Assembly (NCBI GenBank): GCA_021773055.1
Contig: JAJFKV010000025.1
Coordinates: forward strand, 35,577 to 99,576
DNA from: Woeseiaceae bacterium
GTDB taxonomy: Bacteria; Pseudomonadota; Gammaproteobacteria; Steroidobacterales; Woeseiaceae
DNA: 64,000 nucleotides
Reading direction: 5' to 3'
The notes beneath the pieces are model-generated. The model worked only from the letters and a program-made list of their open reading frames with translations. It was not told the origin of the DNA and searched no databases. Positions 37,934-47,686 of the stretch are shown here, piece by piece. Positions within the stretch are counted from its first letter, which is position 1; each line of letters starts with the position of its first letter. Position numbers and translations under genes: made by a program.

Positions 37934-39136
37934 CTAGAGTCCGAGCACGTGCTTGGCGATGATGTTCTTTTGAATTTCATTCGAACCAGCGAAAATCGTG
38001 TGTTTGCGATTATTAAAGTAGGTGAGGGCATTGATCGTTTCGGTGCCTTCTCCAACATGGTCCTCGGCCGGAAAGTCCGGATCGAACTGCTCGCGTACAT
38101 ACGGTAGCGCGTAGTAGCCGGATGCTTCGAGATACAGTGAATCAATTCGTTGAATCAGATCTGTTCCCGCAATTTTTAGTATTGAGGACTCCGGTCCCGG
38201 CGCTTTGCCGGAAGAAATTGAAGCAAGCGTTCGCAGCTCAGTGTATTCCAATGCCTTGAGCTCGGTCTCCGCAGCGGCGACCTTGCGCATGAAAATCCTG
38301 TCATCTGCCAGACGCGCGCCACCGTCGATGGATTCGCCTGCGAGGACCCTGAGCCGACGCAGTTTGTATTTGGAACGAGCAACGTTAGCAGCACCGGTCC
38401 GTTCGTGCTGCAGCAACACCTTGCCGTAGGTCCAGCCTTTGCCTTCCTCGCCGACCAGGTTTTCGACAGGGACCCTGACGTTATCGAAAAAGATTTCGTT
38501 AACCTCGTGCTCACCGTCCAGCAATACGATGGGTTTCACGGTCACGCCAGGCTGTTTCATGTCGATCAGGACGAAACTGATGCCTTCCTGGCGTCTCGCG
38601 ACGTCGGTGTTGGTTCGTACCAGGCAAAAGATCCAGTCGGCATATTGCCCGAGGGTGTTCCAGGTCTTGCTGCCATTGACCACGTAGTGGTCGCCGTTCA
38701 GGTCAGCGCGAGTTTTCAGCGATGCCAAATCCGATCCGGCACCGGGTTCTGAGTAGCCCTGACACCACCAGGTATTGAACTCGAGAATGTCTGGCAGGAA
38801 GCGTTGCTTTTGCTCCTCGCTGCCGTAGGTATATATAACCGGCCCAACCATACCAACACCAAAAGTGAGGAAGACCGGCGCATTTACTCGCGCTTGCTCG
38901 TCGGCAAATATGTATTTTTGCGTAGGCGTCCAACCGGTGCCGCCATATTCCGTCGGCCAGTTCGCCGCTGCCCAGCCTTTCTGATAGATGTTCTTGTGCC
39001 AGCGGACAATGTCTTCACGCGTCAGCGGAATGCCATTATTCTGCTTGTCCAGGATGTCGGCCGGGAACTCGGTCTCGAAGTAGTCTCGGACTTCCTTGCG
39101 AAATTCGAGGTCCTCGGCGGAGAAATTGACATTCAT
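37934..39136 (-). CDS. Acyl-CoA dehydrogenase
   Basis: WPTEYGGTGWTPTQKYIF, GYSEPGAGSDLASLKTRA, NALTYFNNRKHTIFAGSNEIQKNIIAKHVLGL. Confidence 0.94.
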   Translation of the reverse strand: MNVNFSAEDLEFRKEVRDYFETEFPADILDKQNNGIPLTREDIVRWHKNIYQKGWAAANWPTEYGGTGWTPTQKYIFADEQARVNAPVFLTFGVGMVGPVIYTYGSEEQKQRFLPDILEFNTWWCQGYSEPGAGSDLASLKTRADLNGDHYVVNGSKTWNTLGQYADWIFCLVRTNTDVARRQEGISFVLIDMKQPGVTVKPIVLLDGEHEVNEIFFDNVRVPVENLVGEEGKGWTYGKVLLQHERTGAANVARSKYKLRRLRVLAGESIDGGARLADDRIFMRKVAAAETELKALEYTELRTLASISSGKAPGPESSILKIAGTDLIQRIDSLYLEASGYYALPYVREQFDPDFPAEDHVGEGTETINALTYFNNRKHTIFAGSNEIQKNIIAKHVLGL

Positions 39137-39221
39137 TAATGATGCCTGATTATTAATGGGAGGGAGAGCTTATCAAACGAGGTGAATCGAGTCTGTTCCT
39201 ATAGGCTAATAGCGGTTCTTA

Positions 39222-40298
39222 ATGCACAATACCCGGATGAAGTCGCGCTCGAACCCAAATGAAATGCCTGCGAGGCATACCGTTCCTCTTGCTGATGCCC
39301 TGGCCAGACCGTTGCAGGATCTGCGTATCTCGTTACTCGATCAGTGCAATTTTCGCTGCCCGTATTGCATGCCCGAAGCGAAGTTTCATTCAGAATATGA
39401 GTTTCTGAAGCGTCAGCAACGCCTCACATACGATGAAATCATCAAGGTCGCTGCGGCGGCCAGCTCTTTGGGCGTCAGCAAGATTAGATTGACGGGCGGT
39501 GAACCGCTGCTCGATAAGAATATCTGCGAGTTAATCGAACGCATCGTTACGCTACCGGGTGTTGAAGACCTGGCTATGACGACCAATGGCATGTTGCTGA
39601 AATCCTTTGCGGATCGGCTTGTTGCGGCGGGTTTGCACCGGGTAACAGTCAGCCTCGACAGCATCGATAAGGACATTTTTCGCAATATGAGCGGGGGCAG
39701 AGGCGATCTTGACCAGGTTCTCGAAGGCCTAAAGGCGGCCGGAGACGCCGGTCTGGGGCCGATCAAAATTAATGTCGTCGTACAGAAGGGTGTCAACGAC
39801 CATACGATCCTTGAGTTGCTTGAGCATTTCCGCGGTACGGGAACAATTGTCAGACTGATCGAGTTCATGGATGTCGGAAATCGCAATGGCTGGCAGATGA
39901 ATCAGGTTGTGCCGTCGCGCGAGTTGCTCGAGCAGATTCAAAAGCGCTGGCCGCTGCGTGCGGTCGGCAAGAATTATCCCGGCGAAGTCGCACGTCGTTA
40001 CGAATATGTGGATGGCGCTGGCGAGATCGGGTTTATCTCGTCGGTGACAGAACCGTTTTGTGGCGACTGCAGTCGCGCCCGATTGTCGGCCGACGGTATG
40101 TTGTATACCTGCTTGTTCGCCAACCAGGGTACTGATCTGCGGGAGTCACTCAGAAAAGGCGCTGACGATGATGAAATGCAGGGAATACTGTCCAGCATCT
40201 GGCTGCAGCGTGCGGATCGTTACAGTGAGTTGCGGCACCCGGATCTCGCGGAGCATCATGTTCTCAAGAAAGTCGAAATGTACAGGATAGGTGGATGA
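39222..40298 (+). CDS. moaA: GTP 3',8-cyclase MoaA (radical SAM)
   Basis: RISLLDQCNFRCPYCMPE; second cluster FCGDCSRARLSADGMLYTCLF. Confidence 0.96.
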   Translation: MHNTRMKSRSNPNEMPARHTVPLADALARPLQDLRISLLDQCNFRCPYCMPEAKFHSEYEFLKRQQRLTYDEIIKVAAAASSLGVSKIRLTGGEPLLDKNICELIERIVTLPGVEDLAMTTNGMLLKSFADRLVAAGLHRVTVSLDSIDKDIFRNMSGGRGDLDQVLEGLKAAGDAGLGPIKINVVVQKGVNDHTILELLEHFRGTGTIVRLIEFMDVGNRNGWQMNQVVPSRELLEQIQKRWPLRAVGKNYPGEVARRYEYVDGAGEIGFISSVTEPFCGDCSRARLSADGMLYTCLFANQGTDLRESLRKGADDDEMQGILSSIWLQRADRYSELRHPDLAEHHVLKKVEMYRIGG

Positions 40299-40773
40299 CG
40301 TGAGCAAACTCAGTCATGTGGATAGTGAGAATCGGCCAACCATGGTCGACGTTAGTGACAAGTCCGTGAGCCAGCGGACGGCGCACGCGCAATCTGTCGT
40401 CAGGTTGCCGCAGGAGGTCTTGTCGCAGGTTAGCGGTGACGAGATTGCGACGAAGAAAGGGCCGGTTTTCGCAACCGCGATTATTGCCGGTGTGATGGCT
40501 GCCAAAAAAACGCATGAGTTGATTCCGTTTTGCCACGCGCTGGGCCTCGAGAGCTGCAAAGTCGCGATCGGCATTGCGGGAGATTCCGCGGTCATCGACT
40601 GCGTTTGCAAAGTTACTCATAAGACAGGGGTCGAAATGGAGGCTCTGACAGGCGCAAGCGTCGCTGCGCTGACGGTCTATGACATGCTGAAGGCGTTGTC
40701 GCACGATATTGTGATATCCGAAACAAGACTCATAGCGAAATCGGGCGGTAAACGGGATTTTGATCGTGGCTGA
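40291..40773 (+). CDS. moaC: Cyclic pyranopterin monophosphate synthase MoaC
   Basis: MVDVSDKSVSQRTAHA, IPFCHALGLESCKV, GVEMEALTGASVAALTVYDMLKA. Confidence 0.95.
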   Translation: MDDVSKLSHVDSENRPTMVDVSDKSVSQRTAHAQSVVRLPQEVLSQVSGDEIATKKGPVFATAIIAGVMAAKKTHELIPFCHALGLESCKVAIGIAGDSAVIDCVCKVTHKTGVEMEALTGASVAALTVYDMLKALSHDIVISETRLIAKSGGKRDFDRG

Positions 40774-41353
40774 CAGGCCCGTCTTTGGACTGGTGCTTGC
40801 CGGGGGCAAGAGCCGCCGCATGGGACACGATAAGGCCTCGCTCGAGCGAGATGGTCAGTCGCAGCTCGCTTATATGGTTGGCTTGTTGGAGGGCTGTGTC
40901 GACAAGGTATTTGTTTCGACGAGTTGCGAGCAACAGGACGACGAACTACGCAAGCAGTTCGAGCAGATTGTGGATCAGTACGACAACCTCGGTCCTGTCG
41001 CCGGAATTCTGTCGGCTCTCAAGGAGCATCCCGACGTCGACTGGCTGGTTGTCGCCTGTGACCTACCGAATATTGACGAGCAGACGATCAGGCATCTTCT
41101 GCAGCAGCGATCCGGGGAGCAGCCGTTCACTGCGTATATCAGTAGTCATGACGATCTTCCTGAGCCGCTGTGCGCTTTGTACCATTCCGGCTGTACCGGG
41201 ATTATTGAACAGTTTGTTGATGACGGTGTGAACTGCCCGCGAAAGATCCTGATTCGCTCGGAAACGCGTCTTCTGCAGCAGCCTGATCCGCGCTCTCTGG
41301 ATAACGTAAATACTCCGGACGATTTGCAAGACAGCATATTGCAGGCTACTTAA
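40760..41353 (+). CDS. mobA: Molybdenum cofactor guanylyltransferase
   Basis: FGLVLAGGKSRRMGHDKASLERDGQSQL; DWLVVACDLPNID. Confidence 0.94.
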   Translation: MIVADRPVFGLVLAGGKSRRMGHDKASLERDGQSQLAYMVGLLEGCVDKVFVSTSCEQQDDELRKQFEQIVDQYDNLGPVAGILSALKEHPDVDWLVVACDLPNIDEQTIRHLLQQRSGEQPFTAYISSHDDLPEPLCALYHSGCTGIIEQFVDDGVNCPRKILIRSETRLLQQPDPRSLDNVNTPDDLQDSILQAT

Positions 41354-41595
41354 TGAAGACCATTACTATTCGATATTTCGCGATGTTTCGTGAGCACGCT
41401 GGACTGGGCGAGGAGACGTTGCAGCTCGATGCGAACACCGCACTTGACGTCTTCGAGGAAACCCAGGACCGCCACGGCTCAACCGAGCCAAGCGGCCACT
41501 GCAAGGTTGCCATCAATGATGAGATGGCGGAGTGGGGCAGCGCTGTGAATGATGGCGATACCGTATTGTTGTTTCCACCGGTTGCCGGTGGCTGA
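41353..41595 (+). CDS. moaD: Molybdopterin synthase small subunit MoaD
   Basis: 80 aa ubiquitin-like, VNDGDTVLLFPPVAGG C-terminal Gly-Gly. Confidence 0.93.
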   Translation: MKTITIRYFAMFREHAGLGEETLQLDANTALDVFEETQDRHGSTEPSGHCKVAINDEMAEWGSAVNDGDTVLLFPPVAGG

Positions 41596-41596
41596 C

Positions 41597-42022
41597 ATGT
41601 TTGCCGTTGCCGAAGAAAACATTCCTGTGGACAAACTGCGTGAGCAGCTGATGGATCCAGCGGCGGGCGGTCTTTGCGTATTCGAAGGATGGGTTCGCAA
41701 TGAAAATGAAGGTCGCACGGTTGAGAGACTGGAGTACGAAGTTTACGAACCCTTAGCTGTTAGCGAGGGTGAAAAAGTCATAGCGGAAGCGCAGCAGCTG
41801 TTTCCGCACTTGCAGGCGGTCTGTGTACATCGTTCCGGCCTTCTTGATCTCGGCGACTGCGCTGTATGGGTCGGCGTGGCAGCGCCACATCGCGATGAAG
41901 CATTTCAGGCCTGTCGCTATATCATCGACCAGATCAAAGTCAGATTGCCCATCTGGAAAAAAGAACACTATGTTGATGGCGACTCCGGTTGGGTGAACTG
42001 CGAACGTTGTGCTAACGTCTAG
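41597..42022 (+). CDS. moaE: Molybdopterin synthase catalytic subunit MoaE
   Basis: GGLCVFEGWVRNENEGRTVERLEYEVYEPLA, HRSGLLDLGDCAVWVGVAAPHRDEAF, PIWKKEHYVDGDSGWV. Confidence 0.95.
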   Translation: MFAVAEENIPVDKLREQLMDPAAGGLCVFEGWVRNENEGRTVERLEYEVYEPLAVSEGEKVIAEAQQLFPHLQAVCVHRSGLLDLGDCAVWVGVAAPHRDEAFQACRYIIDQIKVRLPIWKKEHYVDGDSGWVNCERCANV

Positions 42023-42059
42023 AGCTCTTTAACGAACAAGAAAAACAAGGGAGTGGGCA

Positions 42060-42524
42060 TTGCGCATCGTTACATCTGTTACTGATGCAAAAGCGCTCAT
42101 TGGCGAAGAGGTTGGCCTTTCCGATTGGATTGTTATTGATCAGCACCGCATTGATCAGTTTGCGGAGGCGACCGCAGACCACCAGTGGATTCACGTTGAC
42201 ACCGAACGTGCGGCGAAGGAAATGCCAGAGGGCAAGACAATCGCTCACGGCTATTTGACGTTAGCGCTGATTCCCGCGTTTACCGACCATTTCGTTAAAG
42301 TCGAAAACCTCGCACGTGCGATCAATTTTGGTCTGAACAAGGTGCGCTTTTATGCGCCTGTGCCTGTGGGTTCGAGATTGCGTGGTCGGGCGGTTGTTCT
42401 AAAGGCACAGCAACGTGCCGGGGCGCTGCTGCTGACCTCCGAAGTACGGCTCGAAGTCGAAGGTCAGCAGAAGCCGGCATGCATTGCCGAGACCCTTGGT
42501 ATGTATTTTTTCAACGAAGATTAA
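42060..42524 (+). CDS. MaoC-like hot-dog dehydratase
   Basis: TTG start; QFAEATADHQWIHVDTERA, TIAHGYLTLALIP. Confidence 0.92.
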   Translation: MRIVTSVTDAKALIGEEVGLSDWIVIDQHRIDQFAEATADHQWIHVDTERAAKEMPEGKTIAHGYLTLALIPAFTDHFVKVENLARAINFGLNKVRFYAPVPVGSRLRGRAVVLKAQQRAGALLLTSEVRLEVEGQQKPACIAETLGMYFFNED

Positions 42525-44014
42525 CGTGCGTGCAACCAGCCCGGTAGAAATGAGTAGGGATCGCGATTCTCCGATTCAGTCCATGACACGCCGTTAGCTT
42601 TCAACAACTCTGCCATCGAGCCGTCTTTCGCCGCGTCGAAGAGCTCGGTAGCCCCACCGATATGTTTGCCACCAATATAGATTTGCGGAATCGTCTTGAG
42701 TCCGGTCTGCTCCTGAATGGCCGCGCGAATCTTGCCACCCTGGTTGGCTTCCTGGTATGCCACAGAGTCCAGATCAACGGATTGATACGGAATGCCGTAG
42801 TGGGCGAACATCTTGCGCACGGACCACGAAAATTCGCACCATTCAAGCGCGAACATGACGACAGGCTGTTCTTTATCGCTGGTAACGGTATCCAGAAATT
42901 TGCGGGCGTCTTTTTCGACTTGCGGTGGAACCTCAGCTTTCGCTTCGTCCTCTGCAGGTGCTGCTGGTGGTGGAGAGTCGAAGCGATAGTTTGGTGTTGA
43001 TCGCGCTATTTCCTGCTCAGCGTCGGTCATGTCGACGGAAATGCCGTCGAATAGCGGCGTACTAAGGTAACGCTCACCAGTATCCGGGAGCATGCACAGT
43101 ATATTGGAGCCGGGCTCGGCCTTGTTGGCAACGGCTATCGCCCCGGCCAGCGTGGCACCGGCGGAAATGCCGACGAATATTCCTTCTTCCTGCGCCAGTC
43201 TCTTGGACAGACTCAACGCATCGTTGCCATCGATTGGAACGATGCCGTCGATCAGCTTCGCATCGACGACGTCTTCAGCGAGCTGCGGAATAAAGTCCGG
43301 AGTCCAGCCTTGCATCAGGTGTGGACGAAACAGTGGGTGGCTGTCGCGTGGCGTACCATCCTCAAACCGTTCCTGGGGAATACCGCTGCCGAGAATCGGG
43401 GAATTGTCCGGCTCACAGACGATGATTTTGGTATCCGGGCTTTTTTCCTTCAGGACGCGGGAGACGCCCTTGAGCGTACCGCCGGTGCCGAAGCCACTGA
43501 CCCAGTAATCGAGTTTTCGGTCAGCGAAGTCCGCGAGAATTTCCGGCGCGGTAGTCTTTGAATGCGCATCCGCATTGGCCTCATTCTCGAATTGCCGGAC
43601 GAGGAACCAGTCGTGCTTATGTGCCAGTTCAGTGGCCTTGGCGAGCATCCCCGAGCCTTTGAGCGAGGCCGGAGTGAGGACCACCTTGGCACCCAGAAAG
43701 CGCATCATGCGACGGCGTTCGAGGCTAAAGCTTTCAGCCATCGTGACCACCAGCGGATAGCCTTTCTGCGCACAGACCATCGCGAGGCCGATACCGGTAT
43801 TGCCACTGGTTGCCTCGATGACCGTCTGACCAGGTTTCAATGTGCCGTCTTTTTCAGCCTGTTCGATGACGTTGAGCGCCAGCCGGTCTTTGACTGAGCC
43901 CATCGGGTTGAACGATTCGATTTTTACGTAGATGTTGATGTCTTTGGGCCCGATCTTGTTGAGCTTGACGATCGGTGTATTGCCGATGGTTTCAAGAATA
44001 TTGGAATAGAGCAT
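42521..44014 (-). CDS. cysK: Cysteine synthase A fused to a C-terminal glutaredoxin domain
   Basis: CysK core NTPIVKLNKI, MGSVKDRLALN, EATSGNTGIGLAMV, VSGFGTGGTLKGVSRVLKE; C-terminal VVMFALEWCEFSWSVRKMFAHYGIPYQSVDLDS...TIPQIYIGGKHIGGATEL. Confidence 0.92.
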   Translation of the reverse strand: MLYSNILETIGNTPIVKLNKIGPKDINIYVKIESFNPMGSVKDRLALNVIEQAEKDGTLKPGQTVIEATSGNTGIGLAMVCAQKGYPLVVTMAESFSLERRRMMRFLGAKVVLTPASLKGSGMLAKATELAHKHDWFLVRQFENEANADAHSKTTAPEILADFADRKLDYWVSGFGTGGTLKGVSRVLKEKSPDTKIIVCEPDNSPILGSGIPQERFEDGTPRDSHPLFRPHLMQGWTPDFIPQLAEDVVDAKLIDGIVPIDGNDALSLSKRLAQEEGIFVGISAGATLAGAIAVANKAEPGSNILCMLPDTGERYLSTPLFDGISVDMTDAEQEIARSTPNYRFDSPPPAAPAEDEAKAEVPPQVEKDARKFLDTVTSDKEQPVVMFALEWCEFSWSVRKMFAHYGIPYQSVDLDSVAYQEANQGGKIRAAIQEQTGLKTIPQIYIGGKHIGGATELFDAAKDGSMAELLKANGVSWTESENRDPYSFLPGWLHAR

Positions 44015-44118
44015 TGCGGTTCACCTGATTTGTTTTCGATGCGGCAATGTAAGGCACCTGGGGCAAAGATACCTGACCAGTAAGGTTTCGTTTCCTGACT
44101 TTATCCTGACCGCGGCAA

Positions 44119-45102
44119 TTAGTCGTCAGAGAACTCGGCTGTGGTCTGCCGTTTGCGGTTGACCACGAGTCGGGTGACGTCGGGTCTTGAGTAGTGGCCG
44201 GCGACGTCCAGGCTGTGTCGCTCTTCGAGAACTCGTTGGTGATCAAGCTCAACGATATACAGCGATTCCTCTCCTGACTGCGGTTCCAGCAGCCATTCGC
44301 CGTCGGGTGCTGCGACACAGGAGCCACCGTTGGCCATCATTTCGTCTGCGGCGCGAACGAGAAGGTCTGCATGCGGCAGATCGCTGCCAATATCCGATTT
44401 GCGCATCAGCCCGCCGACCGAAATGACATAGGAACGGCTTTCGCGGGCAATAAAGCGTGTTATTTCTTCAGTATTGCCGACATTGCCCGGCCAGATGGCA
44501 ACGTGCAGGTCTTCTCCCTGGGCGTACAGCGAAGCGCGCGCGAGCGGCAGCCAGTTTTCCCAGCAGTTGAGTCCGCCAGCCGTAAACGGGCCGAGCTTGT
44601 GCGTGCGCAAGCCGTTGCCATCGCCAATCGCCCAGACCAGGCGTTCTTCGTGGGTCGGCATCAGCTTGCGGTGTACGGAGCCTATTGTGCCTTCGGCGTC
44701 GATATATATCATCGAACAATAAAGACTGTGTCCGCCGCGATCGGGCGCGCGTTCCATGATGCCGACATAGACGGAAATAGCGTGCTCACGCGCCGCCTCG
44801 CAAATGCGATCGAGGTCGCCATTCTCAATGACGATTCCCTGGCTGACGTAATGCGCGAATAGTGATTTCTGCAAGTCAGATTCGAAGCGGGCACCGTCAG
44901 TACGTTCGACCCAGAATGGGTAGCCGGGCAACAGTGCCTCGCCGAACACGACCAACGAGCATCCACTATCGGCGGACTTTTCAATCCAGAAAGCGATCTT
45001 GTCGATCGTTGCATTCCGATCAAGCCAGACAGGTGCTATTTGAGCGAGACCCACAGATATTCGAGTATCAGACATCAGTTTTTGCTGGTCCCGGTTCTTC
45101 AT
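44119..45102 (-). CDS. Nitrilase/carbon-nitrogen hydrolase
   Basis: VFGEALLPGYPFW, HRKLMPTHEERLVWAIGDG, GGLNCWENWLPLARASLYAQGE (Glu-Lys-Cys triad). Confidence 0.93.
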   Translation of the reverse strand: MKNRDQQKLMSDTRISVGLAQIAPVWLDRNATIDKIAFWIEKSADSGCSLVVFGEALLPGYPFWVERTDGARFESDLQKSLFAHYVSQGIVIENGDLDRICEAAREHAISVYVGIMERAPDRGGHSLYCSMIYIDAEGTIGSVHRKLMPTHEERLVWAIGDGNGLRTHKLGPFTAGGLNCWENWLPLARASLYAQGEDLHVAIWPGNVGNTEEITRFIARESRSYVISVGGLMRKSDIGSDLPHADLLVRAADEMMANGGSCVAAPDGEWLLEPQSGEESLYIVELDHQRVLEERHSLDVAGHYSRPDVTRLVVNRKRQTTAEFSDD

Positions 45103-45223
45103 TGATTATTGATCAAGCGTAGCACGGATTTCCGAGTTAGAATCAGCACTCAAGCGCATGAAAACCTGATGTTTTGCCAATGCCTGGTCGAAATCAAGAA
45201 TCACAAATATTGAAGGAAATTGA

Positions 45224-45973
45224 ATGGCTGACCCCTTGCGACTTTATGGCCTGAATGCACTGGTGCTGAATGCTGGTAGTGGCATTGGCGAAGCGAGCGC
45301 GCGCACCTTGATCAAGCATGGCGCGACCGTGTTGGCGGTCGATACCAATAACAGTGGGGTTGAAAGACACTTTGCCGCCGTAAAGGGTATTACTGGTATT
45401 GCAGCTAACCTGGTTGACGCCGACCAGATGCCGGTACTGGTTCAGGAAGCGGTCGATCAGATGGGCGGAATTGATATTCTTGTCAACGAATTTCCGCTTT
45501 CGTTCACAGCGCCGATGAGTGCGGCAGCGGACAAGCTCGATCGCCTGTTGCAGTCTCGTGCCGCACTGACCTTGTCTGTTTGTCGTGCAGCTCTGCCACA
45601 TCTCAAGAAAAGTCCGGCCGGTCGAATCATTAACATGGGTTTTTTGCGTAGCAGTTTTGCGGCCGATGCTAACGATGCTTTCAACAAGGCCCAGCAGGAC
45701 CTTGCAAATCTTACGAGAGCGCTCGCCGTGGAAATCGGTGAGTTTGGTATCACGGCGAACTACGTTCAGCCAGGTGGTGTGATGACACCGGATAGTCGTG
45801 ACGTTTTTCGCAAAGACAAAGCATTGCGCGATCATTGCATCAAAGGGTCTGCAGCGAGGCGACTCGGTGAACCCGTGGACATCGCGAAGGTGGTGTTGTT
45901 TCTCGCCAGTGATGATGCAGTCTTCGTCAGCGGTACTGGTATCGCGGTCGACGGCGGACGCACAGGCAGCTGA
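45224..45973 (+). CDS. SDR-family protein with altered catalytic residues
   Basis: Rossmann LNALVLNAGSGIGEASARTL; C-terminal FLASDDAVFVSGTGIAVDGGRTGS; NDAFNKAQQD in place of YxxxK. Confidence 0.85.
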   Translation: MADPLRLYGLNALVLNAGSGIGEASARTLIKHGATVLAVDTNNSGVERHFAAVKGITGIAANLVDADQMPVLVQEAVDQMGGIDILVNEFPLSFTAPMSAAADKLDRLLQSRAALTLSVCRAALPHLKKSPAGRIINMGFLRSSFAADANDAFNKAQQDLANLTRALAVEIGEFGITANYVQPGGVMTPDSRDVFRKDKALRDHCIKGSAARRLGEPVDIAKVVLFLASDDAVFVSGTGIAVDGGRTGS

Positions 45974-45978
45974 CGTTT

Positions 45979-46878
45979 ATGCACCCTGTGCTCGAAGATC
46001 TGATTGGGCTCCTGCGGCTGGAACGCATCGAAGAGAATATTTTTCGTGGCGATAGCCGCGATATTGGTAGTCCACAAGTATTTGGCGGACAGGTTATCGG
46101 ACAGGCCTTGTCCGCTGCCCAGAATACCGTCGAAGGTCGTGTTGCACATTCCTTACACAGCTATTTTCTTCGCCGTGGCGACGTAAATTCTCCGATCATT
46201 TACGAGGTTGATCGGGCTCGCGATGGCGGCAGCTTTTCTAATCGCCGTGTGGTCGCAATTCAGCACGGCCGCCCAATACTTAATCTTGCGGCGTCGTTCC
46301 AGGTTCCGGAGGAAGGGCTTGCACACCAGGCGGAAATGCCGAATGTGCCTGGTCCGGACGGTCTGAAAGATCTCACCGATGTTGCGAAAGAAATGTTGGA
46401 GTGCATCCCGTCCGTATTGCGGCGATTCATGACGGAGAAGAGGCCGTTTGAATTCCGGCATGTTGAGCCACTGGATTTCGAGGTACCGAAAATATTGCCG
46501 CCACGAAAACACGTCTGGATCAAGGCGGTCGATGCGCTGCCGGATAATCCGGTATTGCACCAGAATTTGCTGACCTATGTATCTGATTACGAGCTGCTTG
46601 GAACAGCAACGTTTCCGCACGGTTTGTCGTTTACACGCGGTAGCGTAATCATGGCGAGCCTCGACCATGCGCTTTGGTTTCACGGTGACGTCAAGATGGA
46701 CGAGTGGTTGTTATATGCGATAGACAGTCCAAATGCATCTGGTGCTCGCGGCCTGGCGCGTGGTCAGATATTCACACAGGATGGACGGCTGGTTGCTTCA
46801 ACGACTCAGGAGGGGCTGATGCGGGTTGTCGATCCCGATGGGTGGCCACCACGCTCGAAACCGGGCAGCCAGAAGTAG
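45979..46878 (+). CDS. tesB: Acyl-CoA thioesterase II (TesB family)
   Basis: VFGGQVIGQALSAAQNTV, HSLHSYFLRRGDVNSPIIYEVDRARDGGSFSNRRVVAIQHG, ASLDHALWFH. Confidence 0.94.
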   Translation: MHPVLEDLIGLLRLERIEENIFRGDSRDIGSPQVFGGQVIGQALSAAQNTVEGRVAHSLHSYFLRRGDVNSPIIYEVDRARDGGSFSNRRVVAIQHGRPILNLAASFQVPEEGLAHQAEMPNVPGPDGLKDLTDVAKEMLECIPSVLRRFMTEKRPFEFRHVEPLDFEVPKILPPRKHVWIKAVDALPDNPVLHQNLLTYVSDYELLGTATFPHGLSFTRGSVIMASLDHALWFHGDVKMDEWLLYAIDSPNASGARGLARGQIFTQDGRLVASTTQEGLMRVVDPDGWPPRSKPGSQK

Positions 46879-46898
46879 GGTGATTTTCCCTAGCTGGA

Positions 46899-47648
46899 TT
46901 ATCCCTGCTTGGATTTTCCCTGGGCTGCCACGGCAGCCGCTGCTTTTGCAATCGCATCGGCATCGCCGAGAAACTCTCTCGATAGCGGCTTCAGGTCCGT
47001 ATCGAGATCATAAGCCAGTGGAATGCCTGTCGGAATATTGAAGCCGGTGATTTCATCGTCTGAAACATTGTCCAGCATCTTGACTAGGGCCCGCAGGCTG
47101 TTGCCGTGAGCCGCGATCAATACGTTCTTTCCTGCGCGCAGCTCGGGGGCAATGACTTCGTTCCAGCACGGCAGCACCCGATCCAGCGTAGTCGCAAGTG
47201 ATTCGGTGGCGGGCAGGCCTTCTATTCCAGCATAGCGGGCGTCATGGGCGGGATGACGCTCATCGTCGGCATCCAGTTCGGGTGGCGGAATATCGTAGCT
47301 ACGGCGCCAGATGTGCACCTGGTCGTCACCGTATTTGGCCGCGGTTTCCGATTTATTGAGTCCTTGTAAGCCGCCGTAGTGTCTTTCGTTGAGCCGCCAA
47401 TCGCGAATAACCGGAATCCACATGAGATCCATCTGGTCCTGTATGTGCCACAAGGTGCGAATGGCACGCTTAAGTACCGACGTATAAGCCGTATCGAAGT
47501 GGTAGCCAAGTTCGTTCAGCAATTGGCCTGCGGCGATCGCCTCCTGAATGCCTTTTTCCGTAAGGTCGACGTCAGTCCAGCCCGTGAACAGGTTTTTTAG
47601 ATTCCAGTCACTTTGCCCGTGACGACACAAAACAAGCTTGCCAGCCAT
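46899..47648 (-). CDS. gpmA: 2,3-bisphosphoglycerate-dependent phosphoglycerate mutase
   Basis: [63 protein letters not shown]. Confidence 0.96.
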   Translation of the reverse strand: MAGKLVLCRHGQSDWNLKNLFTGWTDVDLTEKGIQEAIAAGQLLNELGYHFDTAYTSVLKRAIRTLWHIQDQMDLMWIPVIRDWRLNERHYGGLQGLNKSETAAKYGDDQVHIWRRSYDIPPPELDADDERHPAHDARYAGIEGLPATESLATTLDRVLPCWNEVIAPELRAGKNVLIAAHGNSLRALVKMLDNVSDDEITGFNIPTGIPLAYDLDTDLKPLSREFLGDADAIAKAAAAVAAQGKSKQG

Positions 47649-47686
47649 TGTTGCTCCAGTATTGATGATCTCGATAGTGTCGCAGA

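Noticed and set aside
45194-45835. Antisense 213-aa ORF over the SDR gene
   Set aside because: Overlaps the SDR CDS with clear Rossmann motifs; no family signal in the antisense frame
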